From: Closterium sp. Naga37s-1 | Lineage: Eukaryota > Streptophyta > Zygnematophyceae > Desmidiales > Closteriaceae | Reading direction: 5' to 3' | Length of the DNA: 64,000 nt | NCBI GenBank assembly: GCA_947471745.1 | Contig: CANJKZ010000463.1 | Location: 196,001 to 260,000 of the forward strand | Shown: piece after piece, positions 34,101 to 42,909 of the stretch | Numbering within the stretch: the stretch's first letter is position 1 | Layout: each line of letters starts with the position of its first letter | The notes under the pieces: generated by a model | What the model was told of the DNA's origin: nothing | Databases searched by the model: none | What the model saw: only the letters and a program-made list of their open reading frames with translations | Position numbers and translations under genes: made by a program

Positions 34101-35737
34101 CACCTCATCTCGTGTCCGTACTGCTTACCCCTGAGGGAGACCCGGATGCACTTGACATCCCGACTCCGCGCTCTTACGCGGAGGCGATAGAGGGTCCCTA
34201 CTCCTCTCAGTGGCAGGCAGCTATGGACGCAGAGATGGCTTCCTGGAAGTCCACAGGCACCTACGTTGACGCTGTTCCCCCTCCTGGGGCGAACATCGTC
34301 AGTGGCGTGTGGATTTTCAGGGTGAAGCGACCGCCGGGTTCTCCGACTGTCTTCAAGGCGCGTTACGTGGCTCGTGGCTTCAGTCAGCGGCAGGGAGTTG
34401 ACTACTTTCAGACCTTCTCTCCCACCCCGAAGATGACCACTCTTCGGGTACTGCTGCACGTAGCTGCTCACCGTGACTACGAGCTACACTCTCTTAACTT
34501 CAGCACTGCTTTCTTGCAGGGCAGCCTGCACGAGGAGATCTGGCTGCGTCGCCCACCTGGCTTCACTGGGTCTTTTCCTCCTGGCACCCAGTGGAGCCTA
34601 CGGCGGCCAGTCTACGGTCTCCGCCAGGCACCGCGTGAGTGGCACGACACACTGAGGACTACACTTGCGGCTCTTGGGTTTGCTCCCTCTACTGCCGACC
34701 CGTCGCTGTTTCTGCGCACCGACACTTCTTTGCCGCCGTTCTACATCCTCGTGTACGTCGACGACTTGGTCTTTGCCACAGCTGACACTGCTGGACTAGC
34801 CCACGTGAAGTCCGAGCTGCAGAAGAGACACACGTGCACTGACCTGGGTGAACTGCGCAGCTACCTTGGCTTGCAGATTACTCGGGACAGAGCACGCCGC
34901 ACCATTACCCTGACTCAGTCACACATGGTGCAGCAGGTCCTTCAGCGCTTCGGCTTCACGTACTCCTCGCCTCAGGCCACTCCTCTGCCTACTCGCCACT
35001 CGCTCTCAGCTCTGCCTTCGGATGAGTCCGTAGAGTCGAGTGGCCCGTACCCAGAGCTTGTTGGCTGCCTCATGTACCTGATGACCTGCACACGACCTGA
35101 CCTTGCATACCCTCTTAGCATTCTTGCACGCTATGTTGCTCCTGGGAGACACAGACCGGAGCACATGGCTGCAGCGAAGAGGGTGTTGCGCTACTTGTGC
35201 AGTACGTCGGGCATGGGGCTTGTGCTTGGAGGGCAGAGTCCAGTGGTCCTTACTGGGCACGCAGACGCTTCTTGGGCTGACGACCAGGCTACGCAGCGGT
35301 CGTCACAGGGTTACACCTTCAGCCTTGGTTCCGGCTCTGTTTCGTGGCGGGCTACCCGCTCGTCTTCTGTTCTCGGCTCCAGTTGTGAGGCTGAGATCTA
35401 CGCAGGAGCCATGGCTGCACAGGAGCTTCGCTGGCTCACCTACCTGCTGACTGACCTCGGAGAGCTGCCTCGTTCTCCTCCAGTGCTGTACGTAGACAAC
35501 AAGGCCATGCTGGCCTTGTGTCGGGAGCAGCGACTGGAGCACAGAACGAAGCACATTGCTCTCCGCTACTTTCTTGCTCGTGAGCTGCAGCAGCGTGGTC
35601 AGCTGCGTCTTGCGTACGTGGCCTCTGAGGCCAACACTGCTGATATCTTCACCAAGGCTCTTGCGCCTTGTGACCATCAGCGCTTCTGTACTCAGCTGGG
35701 CCTTGTGCCTACCTTGCCTCACTTGCTCACCTCTTGA
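31103..35737 (+). CDS. copia C2 pol polyprotein, uninterrupted
   Basis: 1,544 codons open from 31,103 to the stop at 35,735-35,737. Protease core D-S-G-A near residue 70; integrase zinc finger (HHRLGH...CVPC) near 230-275; integrase D near 294, D near 361 (HSDRGGEF) and E near 390 (NGIAERR); a long linker with 15-bp-period Gly/Ala/Glu repeats near 575-660; RT with YVDD near 1,218; RNase H with DASW near 1,385 and CEAEIYAG near 1,426. All expected active-site residues are present. In an intact relative this would be fused to Gag; here a frameshift separates them, and the first Met of pol lies within the overlap. Expression would need frameshifting or internal initiation, so in practice it may be silent. 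Confidence 0.9.
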   Translation: MYTVTISDEGDCYRCFPPDPGIETAALGTGEAAALGASEAAALGASAPSGTGESALSGSASASASHTFTLDSGASRSFFRDRTTLTPLGRPVAVSLADPSGGPVLAHFSTVLPCPAAPSRTLSGLYLPSFSTNLVSGADLQDAGVHQFTHASQRVTHCTDARTGRHLATFTRRPRSSLYTLTTASPPVPASGQVAASGQVFAAASRSGPESAPCSCRLLSHETLLWHHRLGHPSLLRLRSMASRVLVSGLPRSLPPLPPGPGPTCVPCVEGRQRATPHSSQFPPTEAPLQTLHMDVWGPARVRGQGHERYFLLVVDDYSRYTTVFPLRSKGDVTEVLIDWIRAACLQLRRSFGSDFPVLRLHSDRGGEFSSGLLRAYCRARGIRQTFTLPDSPQQNGIAERRIGMVMDVARTSMMHAAAPHFLWPFAVRYAAHQINLQPRVFMPETSPALLWTGKVGDASAFRVWGSRAFVRDLSADKLSPRAAPCVFLGFPPDAPGWQFYHPTSRRVLSSQDVTFDESVPYYRLFPYRTPSLPPPPLFLVPGPPPVDPLPPQGPAPSGVSQVDAVEPVEVAGDSGAAEGAEPGGADSGGAERVGADSGGAERVGTTTGGADPGGAASGGAEPGGATPGGAEPGGAASGGAEPGGTTPGGAEPRGATPGGAVPGGSPGAPSRREPLSPQELREWFARRWRRAAGAGGAAGTGGSVAAERAGATGPGGARTGSTGAAGPAGTSGAGVAAGVGAEATAVGPGGGPAGGTTGAAGGSGAGAATGAGAATGGAGAVPPVSGVAARPRPYFVPLLQQVLGLPPSTGPPPPLECPQPVPSQLQLQPASPLPAPSPYTGPTGGLAERREPASRPASPVRAARTSGRGSRQRPPPVPGTHRMSLRPSTAPLRAPLPSPPESSLPALADPESDSLRAASPTVTRLLATVVTDPSFESTAASALVAELVDFAARCCLDYVASLVAESKSVCPPSVGGECDLGTDVLEDRQEEFQCLAAASPHLVSVLLTPEGDPDALDIPTPRSYAEAIEGPYSSQWQAAMDAEMASWKSTGTYVDAVPPPGANIVSGVWIFRVKRPPGSPTVFKARYVARGFSQRQGVDYFQTFSPTPKMTTLRVLLHVAAHRDYELHSLNFSTAFLQGSLHEEIWLRRPPGFTGSFPPGTQWSLRRPVYGLRQAPREWHDTLRTTLAALGFAPSTADPSLFLRTDTSLPPFYILVYVDDLVFATADTAGLAHVKSELQKRHTCTDLGELRSYLGLQITRDRARRTITLTQSHMVQQVLQRFGFTYSSPQATPLPTRHSLSALPSDESVESSGPYPELVGCLMYLMTCTRPDLAYPLSILARYVAPGRHRPEHMAAAKRVLRYLCSTSGMGLVLGGQSPVVLTGHADASWADDQATQRSSQGYTFSLGSGSVSWRATRSSSVLGSSCEAEIYAGAMAAQELRWLTYLLTDLGELPRSPPVLYVDNKAMLALCREQRLEHRTKHIALRYFLARELQQRGQLRLAYVASEANTADIFTKALAPCDHQRFCTQLGLVPTLPHLLTS

Positions 35738-35943
35738 CCTTGCTTGTGCTGTTACATATATATATACCTGCTCTTGTTTGTCTAGCCTTTATATATATAT
35801 GTACTCCTGCATGTGAACTGGCCTTGTGGCCTTGAACTTGTGCTCGGAATGCGTGGTGACTTTGTGATCCACCCTGAGCTTGCTTTGCTTTACTTGACTG
35901 GTCTTGTGACCCCTTGTTCTCCCCCACTTTGCCTATGGGGGTG

Positions 35944-36069
35944 TGTCAGATTTATATGACAGAGCTACTGTAGGCTATAGTGGGGTAGCACATATGGGGT
36001 ACAGTTTTCTAGGGTTTGCATTTTTGTACCCAACTTTCCCTTAGTCATTTCATTCCTTGTTTCTTCTCA
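35944..36069 (+). repeat. 3' LTR of C2 (126 bp)
   Basis: Identical by eye to the 5' LTR. Confidence 0.94.
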
Positions 36070-36304
36070 GAAAAAATACAGCTGTTGAGAATTACATGTT
36101 TTATTTGAAAAAAAAGAACCATAAACGCCTTGTCGCAATGAGTTTAGGGTTGATGCCCTCAAATTCATTTGCCATCAGAAAGGGTTATAGATTTCGTTTG
36201 CCCCAGCTGCACGATAGAATGAAGTACAAACAGTTTGCGGAAAGAGGGCCAGAATATCAGTTTTGTATTATTAGTTGTTTTCACAACACTTACGTTTTGC
36301 AATT

Positions 36305-36395
36305 AGCTTGAAAATCGGAAAGTGTGTCAGGATTTCGGAAAGTGTGTCAGAATTTCGGAAAATTGTGTCAGAATTTCGGAGAGTGTGTCAGAGAT
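36305..36395 (+). repeat. Short tandem repeat within M
   Basis: Four degenerate units of TTTCGGAAAGTGTGTCAGA type, about 20 bp each, beside the right TIR of M. Confidence 0.75.
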
Positions 36396-37027
36396 TTCTG
36401 CTTCCAGAATCAGGGTCATTTTGGGCGAGGGTTTCTTCTAGTTACCATTCGCGTGATGGGCTGCTAGTGTATACCGTATTACCCCGGATATAGGCGCATA
36501 TGCGCCTATAATGAAATCATTTTTTTTAGGGGTGGCGCTTGTAATTGAATAACGGCCATAAGCGCCGGCGCTTATATCATGGCAAAAATGAATTTGTTAT
36601 TTTTATGTACCAAATGGAAGCCCGCAATAAGGCGAACACAATTAAGTAACGTGCGCGTGAGATAATGCATGTAATCCCGCCGAAAACTGCTGCGCTTCGA
36701 TTCCCGACCGCACAAATCTCGTCCACGAGCAGCGCACCTGCCAGCGCTGACGTGAAAGTTGCCTTGCGGCCCAATCAGGCTTTCATGCGCTGGCAGGCAG
36801 CTGCATTTCACCCGAACCATCGAGAAGGGGCTGGAATGCCCTGCCAGCGCAGCATCTTCGTGCCGCGATAACCTCCTCTCCGGGTTCAGACAGGGGGTAC
36901 CCGTCTCTCCCCGACGAGGACCCCGAGGCGCTAACCAGAAGGGGTCCCTTTAAATATCTCATTTGTTCTCCATCTCTCTCAGTTTCTCGTTCGGTTTCTT
37001 GGTAGTTCTCGCCTGGCTGCCGCCGCC

Positions 37028-39251
37028 ATGGGGGAATTCAGCGGCACCCACTTCTTGTTCAAGAAAAAGCCTATGCGAAGGCCCGCGTTTAGAGTAGACG
37101 CTGACGGGTGGTACTCCCGTATCCCACCAGAACCACCAGAGCCACCACGGCCTCCTGCGCCTCCTGCGCCTCCTGCGCCTCCTGCTCCTCCTTCGCCTCC
37201 TGCACCTCCTGCGCCTCCTGTTCCTCCTGCTCCTCCGCCTCCGGGTCCTGTGTCTCCGCAACTCACTGGCAATCAGCCCGTGCTCACGCTACTGCTCCCA
37301 TCGGCGTTCGACGAATACCTCTCCGAACCGGAGTCTAACAAGGCGCAAGATGAGTACGTGGAAGTGGAACACTTTCCTGGAGGACGTTGGGGACAGCCCG
37401 ACGATTGCCCTTGGGACGAATCTGCGGTCGGCGCCGACGATGATGTTGCTGACGCTGAGGAAGCGAGCGGCGCTGACGGCGCCGAGGGTGGCACGGAGGC
37501 TTCCGCCGGGGGCGGCGCCCAGGGCGGCACCGCTGACGATGTGTTTCCAGAAGGTGTTACGGGCGACGCTGACGACGACGACTTTGAGTACTGGTCACGT
37601 GACGGGCTACCCGAGAAACTGCCCATACCAACCTATCCTCCGAATAATCGCAAGCGACCCCACCCCTCTTCACAGAACCGTGATGCCCGCCCCCCCTCTC
37701 CCAGGCACAAGCTCACCGACCACAAGCGGCAAGGTTACACCGCCGCGGAGAAGTTGAAGTGGGTTGCTCTGATGGACTTGGCGGTGTCGGTGCGCGCCTT
37801 GGCTCGCGAGAGCGGAATCCACCGGATGTGTCTCACCAACTGGAAGCGGGCGGCGGAATTCCTCAAGGATGTTCACTCCGCTCGGAAGCGCATGCACGGC
37901 CGCGGGCGAGCGTCGTGGTACCGGCCGATGGAGTTGAAGGTGTACGAGAAGCTACTCGAGTGGCGCCGCAAGGGAACCGCCGTGTCAGTCGGCCGCTTGC
38001 AGGAGTGGTCGCGGGATTTCATGAAGCTTCTGTACCCCGACAAGAAGTGGAAAGGAAGCAAGAGGTGGTCGGAGCACTTTCGGCGGCGATGGAATCTGAG
38101 CGTCCGCATGAAGACCCGGGTTGCCCAGAAAACTGCAGCGCGTGAGAATTACCCCGTTCAATTCTTTAATTGTACTAACGCCCTCCGTCTGTGTCCGACG
38201 TCTCTTCCACCGCCGTGCAGATGTTGCTGAGCAGTGCAAGAGCTTCTGGCACTTCGTGCGTGCCAAGCGTCGTGAGCGCGGCATCGACACCGCGTGGATC
38301 ATCAACGCGGACCAGACGCCGCTCTGGCTGGAGATGCCCGCCACCACCACCGTGGAGGAAACGGGTGTTCGCTCGGTGCCTATCAGGAGCGCGGGGTATC
38401 AGAAGCAGAGAGTGACCGTTATGTTGGCGTGCATGGCGGACGGAAGGAAGCTGAAGCCGTGGGTGTTCTTCAAGCGCAAAACCTTGCCGAAGGGCGATTT
38501 CCCTGCCGGTAAGTAAAGAGGTGCACGGCTCGGTCACTGCGTTCTTTTCAGAGTTCGAATTCTAACCACCCGTGCATGTTTCATGCAGATGTGGCCGTGG
38601 CTTGCCACGAGAACGGGTGGATGGACTCCCCTAGCGTCGTTCGCTGGCTTGAGGAGGGCGTGAAGCCGTTCCTGAAGCCTCGGTTCGGCAGACACGCCAA
38701 GAGCTCGATGCTGGTGCTGGATTCTTACCGCGGTCACCTCACCGAGGAGGTGAAGGAGAAGCTCCGCGAGATGAACTGCGTGCCGGCGATCATCCCGTCG
38801 GGCTGTACGGCAGAGGTACAGCCGCTCGATGTCTGCATCAACAAGAGCTTTAAGGCGTCGGTCCGCCAGCAGTACCAGAGGTGGTTTGAGGCAGAGGGGC
38901 AAGAGCAGCTGACGGCAGCAGGTATGGCATGAGTACAGTATTCCCCCCCCCCCCCCCCCCCCCCCCCGAATTCTTTGTTGTTGCACTAACTGCTTTCCAC
39001 CGTTCTCCCGTAATGTTTCAGGGAACCTGAAGAAGCCTTCACCAGAGGTCGTCCTGCGGTGGGTATCACAAGCCTGGAAGGCAGTGCCCGCCGACCTCAT
39101 CAAGCATGCCTTCCTCACCTGTGGCATCAGCAACCAGCTTGACGGCAGTGAGGACGGACTCGCCATGGCGCACAGGCGGAGCCAGCTGACAGCTGAAGTG
39201 GATGTCGACGATGACATCATCGCTGATGGTTTTTTTGGCAACAACTGCTAG
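37028..39251 (+). CDS. Pogo-like DDE transposase, four exons
   Basis: Exons 37,028-38,141, 38,221-38,508, 38,589-38,921 and 39,022-39,251; introns of 79, 80 and 100 bp, GT-AG, all phase 1; 654 residues. The N-terminus has GTHFLFKKKP and a Pro/Ala repeat, then an acidic region. An HTH of psq/CENP-B type starts near residue 240 (YTAAEKLKWVALMDLAVSVR), with a second HTH-like region (LLEWRRKG...WKGSKRWSEHFRRRW) before the first intron. Catalytic Asp residues are seen in INADQTPLW, MLVLDSYRGH and VQPLDVCINKSFK, the last two 35 residues apart, as in pogo/Tigger DDE_1 enzymes. The TAG at the end is followed in frame by an acidic EPESDEEE tail and a second stop, so the last codons may have been lost by mutation. 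The intact frame and sharp ends suggest a fairly recent copy. Confidence 0.85.
38943..38967 (+). repeat. Run of 25 C in transposase intron 3
   Basis: Homopolymer of 25 C. Length is likely variable and prone to sequencing error. Confidence 0.9.
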
Positions 39252-39550
39252 GAGCCCGAATCTGACGAGGAGGAGTAGGAGGGGTACTGTATGATCCATG
39301 TTACCGTAGGTAGAAGTACCTTGGCTAAACTTGTTAGGAGATCTAGCTTAATTTGATGCTGCTTAGAAAAAGTGACAATTTAGTAAAATCTTTTGTAATG
39401 CCTCCAATGAAAGGTTAAGGGATGCGCTTATAATAACGATAGAATTTTCAGGGGGTGCAATTATAATCGAGTTTCGGCCATAAGCGCCATGCTCCAGATA
39501 GAGGCGCCGGCGCCTTTAATCGGACGGCGCCTATATCCGGGGCCATACGG

Positions 39551-39689
39551 TAGTTACCATACGCGTTAAGCGAGTTACCAAACGTGTTAAGCGAGTTACC
39601 AAACGCGTTAAGCGAGTTACCAAACGCGTTGAAATCGTTACCGTACGAGTTATAGTTCCCCATTTAAGTTACCATTGACATATTTTCCC
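39551..39689 (-). repeat. Right TIR of M, outer part, with minisatellite
   Basis: Inverted copy of 28,252-28,390, including about five 21-bp units; separated from the inner TIR (36,410-36,473) by P1. Confidence 0.88.
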
Positions 39690-40209
39690 TTGAGAAAAAC
39701 CAGGGCTTTAGCTAATTGCAGTTACCACTTGTGGACTTGCAGAGCTGCAATGATCGCAACCAATTGCAATGTTGGTGATGTGTTCGATAAAGGCCATACA
39801 TGAGGAGAAAGGGGGTAGGCGAAGGGGACCGGGCCGATAAGGGAAACGGAGGTCGAGTTTGAGCGAAGATCAGAGAGCAATTGAAGCCTTTCCAACAAAT
39901 GCATCCAATCGTTGAGTTTTGATTTCTTGGTTTCTCCACTTCTCTAACTAACGGGTAGGCATAAACCACTATTGGTTGACGATCCATCTGGCAGGTGAAA
40001 GAAGAACGCGCAGACGAGTGCTCATGGCAATTCTCAAATGAATCTGACTCATTCACGGCGTGACATACCCCGCAATTTTCGACGCAGGCCGTAACGACGT
40101 TGCCCGCGTTCTTGCACGGCGTGTCGCAGTTGTTGTTGACGGTATCGGCGGCGGAATTTATAGCACTGAGAAGCGACATGACTTCGAGAGGAGCAGTTGA
40201 CGGTATCAA

Positions 40210-40507
40210 TCAATCAGCCTGATTGATGAAGTGTTGATTACACAGCCTGATGGATGAATGATTGAGAACCCTGAAATAGGAAACCAGAAAGACCAGTCTC
40301 AGCCTAGGGAACCTCGCCCTCCACCTCGTCCTTATCCCTTTCCGTCGAATCTCGGCTCGGCGCGTCAAGAACGAGTCAGTTTGCGTAGTGTGGCCAATGT
40401 GTGGGGCTCTGAAGGTAGATCTACTCGCGGAACAGGTGGCGATACACGTGCGCTATACGGGCAGAAAAAAATGCAGAAAAACCGAAAGCACCCACGTCGT
40501 AGCAGTG
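40210..40507. other. 5' flank of gene 2
   Basis: Holds the family upstream block (AACGAGTCAGTTTGCGTAGT-type, a GGTGGCGATACACGTGCGC segment and GGGCAGAAAA near 40,459), as in genes 1 and 3. No coding sequence. Confidence 0.5.
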
Positions 40508-40809
40508 GCTCTTGTCAGAATGTTATTGTATACATCACTTTATAACTGCCTGCAATGTAGACTTAGTGTAGTTACCTTGCTTGTTAGGTGGTGCACCTTG
40601 CTTCACTTCTTTCATATTTGTACCCTTGAACCTATAGTGAGACTCTCATTCCCCTTCACAACTTTCTCGACACTCTCCTTCTTTGCCTAAACTGTTTCTT
40701 GCCTAGCTAGGGCTTTCCTAGCTATGGCGCCTTCTTCTACTGCTTCTCTCACATGGAATCAGAGCGACTACGCTCTTGGCCTGTGGGCCCCACGTGCTTC
40801 CGCTGCTTT

Positions 40810-40885
40810 CTTTTCTGTCGCGCGCCCCGTGGCGCGCGACACTTTTTTCTTCCCGCCACGCGCTCGGGGCGCGTGGCGGTTTTCC
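40810..40885 (+). promoter_or_regulatory. GC-rich palindromes downstream of the primer site in G
   Basis: Two perfect or near-perfect stems (CGCGCGCCCCGTGGCGCGCG; CCACGCGCTCGGGGCGCGTGG-like) flank TTTTTTCTTCCCGC. H has the same arrangement at about 19,415-19,500 with compensating changes. Candidate RNA packaging or dimerisation structure (inference). Confidence 0.5.
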
Positions 40886-41224
40886 GCACGCCGTGCGCCC
40901 CGGACGCGCGGACGCCGCCCTTCTCGGCCCCTCACGGCCTCTTCGCGGCCCCGTCGCTGCTCCTCTCACGGCCCCTCGCGCTACCCTCGGTGGCCCCGTC
41001 GCCACACTTCGCGGCCCTGTCGCCGCCCCATCTCGGCACCGTCGCCGCCTTTAGCGGCCCCGTTGCCGCCCCTAGCGGCCCCGTCGCCGCTCTTCGCGGC
41101 CCCGTTGCCGCCCCTTGTGGCCCTGTCACCTGCTCGTTGCGGCGCACCCCCCCCCTGGCCGCCGCCTCTGCCTCCCTTGCGCCCGTGCCTGCTTTGCAGC
41201 AGCGCGCGGGCCTGCCTTGCAACA

Positions 41225-41800
41225 GCAGCCGCCCCTGGAGCAGCCACCCCAGCAGCAGCCGCCCCAGCAGCAGCCGCCCCTGGAGCAGCCGCCGCTGCAG
41301 CAGCCGCCCCTGGAGCCGCCGCCCCTGGAGCAGCCGTCACTGCAGCAGCCGCCCCTGGAGCCGCCACTGCAGCAGCAGCCCCTGGAGCAGCCGCCCCAGC
41401 AGCAGCCGCCCCTGGAGCAACCGCCGCTGCAGCAGCCGCCCCTGGAGCAGCCGTCACTGCAGCAGCCGCCCCTGGAGCCACCGCTGCAGCAGCAGCCCCT
41501 GGAGCAGCCGCCACTGCAGCAGCCGCCCCAGCAGCCGCTACCCCTGCAGCAGCCGCCCCTGAAGCGGCCGCCCCTGCAGCAGCCGCCCCTGGAGCAGCCC
41601 GCAACTGCAGCAGCCGCCCCTGGAGCAGCCTGCACCTGCAGCAGCCGCCCCTGGAGCAGCCCTCAACCGCAGCAGCCGCCCCTGGAGCAGCCCGCACCTG
41701 CAGCAGCCGCCCCTGGAGCAGCCAGCAACTGCAGCAGCCGCCCCTGGAGCAGCCCGCACCTGCAGCGGCCGCCCCTGGAGCAGCCCGCACCTGCAGCCCG
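41225..41800 (+). repeat. Pro/Gln- or Ala-type tandem repeat in G
   Basis: Units built from CAGCAGCCGCCCCTGGAGCA, 24-45 bp period. Several frames on both strands stay open because of the repeat; no protein is called. Confidence 0.85.
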
Positions 41801-42655
41801 TCCCGTTCCCCCCCCCCCCCCGTGCATTCCGTGGTGCTGGGGGTGTGGGGTGCCGAGCATGGGGGTGGCGGGTGTGGGGGTGGCGGTTATGTGTTCCTCC
41901 CCTTGCTCCTCCTCCTCCCTCGTCTCCCACTGCTGCAGCTGTCGCTGAGGGGGGTGGGTGTGTGGGAGCCTAGGGTTTAGGGTTTAAGGGGGGTGCTGTG
42001 GGAGTGGAGCTAGGGTTTGAACAGGGAGTGTGTGAGAGGGGAGTGGGGCAGCTGGGGGAGGTTGTGTGAAGGTAGCTGTCGTGTCGCCTGCAGCGCCTGT
42101 AGTCCGTCGCCCTTGCTTCGGTAGCCAGTGAGCCTGTTGCACCAGTCGCCAGTGGGTCCGTTGCTCCTGCCGCTCGTCTATAGCCGCGGAGCCAGTCACT
42201 CCAGTAGTCCGTCGCCCTTGCTTCGGTAGCCACTGAGTCAGCCGCTCCTGTGCCCGTGCCTCTGCAGCTTCAGTCGTTGCCTCGCATCTTCTCTTCCTCC
42301 ACAGTCTCTCCTCCTCATTTGCCCTCTCTGTCTGCTGCGCTCTACTTGGTGTACCCCTTCCGGGGGTGTTTCTGCACATGGTTCTTCACTGCAGGCAGTT
42401 AGGGGGTGTGTCAGAATGTTATTGTATACATCACTTTATAACTGCCTGCAATGTAGACTTAGTGTAGTTACCTTGCTTGTTAGGTGGTGCACCTTGCTTC
42501 ACTTCTTTCATATTTGTACCCTTGAACCTATAGTGAGACTCTCATTCCCCTTCACAACTTTCTCGACACTCTCCTCACCCTCGAACTTAACTACCAAGGC
42601 TCCTAAGCTATGGCTCCCAAGCCCACCTAACTCTACCTACTTCTCTCACAGCTCT

Positions 42656-42909
42656 CTGCCTGCCGCTTCTGTGGTCGCGTAAGGTGCGGTGTGACGCGTT
42701 TTAGGAAGAAAATACCAGTGGTGCAAATAATTGCCAGCCATACCTCCAAGCATATGCGTATGTACTAGTGTGCTTGCTCAGGGTTCAGTAGGGCATTAAC
42801 ACACATTACATAAAATCTCATGGCTCTGACATAGAGATGCTGCACTGCCACAGTGAGTAACAGACACTTGGTTGCATCTTGTGATCAGGAAGATGGTGTC
42901 ACCAAACAG
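42656..42909. other. Intergenic between G and gene 3
   Basis: Continuation of the gene 2 upstream block (CTGCCTGCCGCTTCTGTGGT at 42,656) and the 3' flank of gene 3 with GATGGTGTCACCAAACAG near 42,892. No gene seen. Confidence 0.5.

Larger units (their letters stand above)
28737..36069 (+). mobile_element. Ty1/copia element C2, complete with TSD GAAAA
   Basis: 7,333 bp. LTRs 28,737-28,862 and 35,944-36,069 look identical. TSD GAAAA at 28,732-28,736 and 36,070-36,074. The primer site TGGTATCGAGC follows the 5' LTR; the tract CTATGGGGGTG precedes the 3' LTR. Confidence 0.96.
36474..39550 (+). mobile_element. Pogo-like DNA transposon P1, TA target
   Basis: 3,077 bp. The ends read CCGTATTACCCCGGATATAG and, inverted, CCGTATGGCCCCGGATATAG. 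TA is duplicated (36,472-36,473 and 39,551-39,552). An empty site exists in the window: the M left TIR reads ...GGTAACTATACACTAG... at 28,383-28,398, exactly the inverted target without the insertion. Confidence 0.93.
28252..39689. mobile_element. MULE-like non-autonomous element M with nested C2 and P1
   Basis: 9-bp TSD TTGAGAAAA at 28,243-28,251 and 39,690-39,698. Inverted ends of about 200 bp start GGGAAAATAT: left 28,252-28,451; right 36,410-36,473 plus 39,551-39,689. Without its passengers M is about 1.0 kb. The TIR size and 9-bp TSD fit Mutator-like elements. No transposase is seen. Confidence 0.85.
27859..40209 (-). pseudogene. Gene 2: third family member, split by nested transposons
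   Basis: Exon 1 lies at 40,069 to 40,179 (or to the ATG at 40,209), an exon 2 remnant at about 39,712-39,765, and exon 3 at 27,859-28,043. The second intron contains MULE-like M with copia C2 and pogo P1 inside it, so it is about 11.7 kb. Exon 1 keeps C-x3-C...C-x3-C and the GTATGT donor but has lost about 22 residues covering the signal-peptide core. Exon 2 has lost about 60 bases including the FQPxW motif, and its donor is unclear. Exon 3 (WW motif, membrane helix, RRR, 60 residues) is open. With signal peptide and middle exon damaged, a decayed gene is the best reading; the insertion could be cause or consequence. Confidence 0.7.
40513..42650 (+). mobile_element. Non-autonomous LTR element G, TSD GCTCT
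   Basis: LTRs 40,513-40,753 and 42,409-42,650. TSD GCTCT at 40,508-40,512 and 42,651-42,655. Primer site TGGAATCAGAGC at 40,754-40,765; purine tract AGGGGGTG before the 3' LTR. No gag or pol. It shares hairpins after the primer site and the 3' internal part (near 42,080-42,230) with H, so G and H are one family. Confidence 0.93.

Noticed and set aside
36057..36311. 84-codon frame beside C2 3' LTR
   Set aside because: It begins inside the LTR and reads into M; no recognisable domain, and the join only exists because of the insertion. A captured gene fragment in M cannot be excluded.
40724..41980. 418-codon Ala-rich open frame in element G, plus Pro/Gln and Gly/Cys frames
   Set aside because: Same repeat effect. 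It starts inside the LTR and no frame shows a domain; H shares the structure with different frames.
41968..41990. Telomere-like CTAGGGTTTAGGGTTTAAG in G
   Set aside because: Only about two units, inside a transposon; not evidence of a chromosome end.
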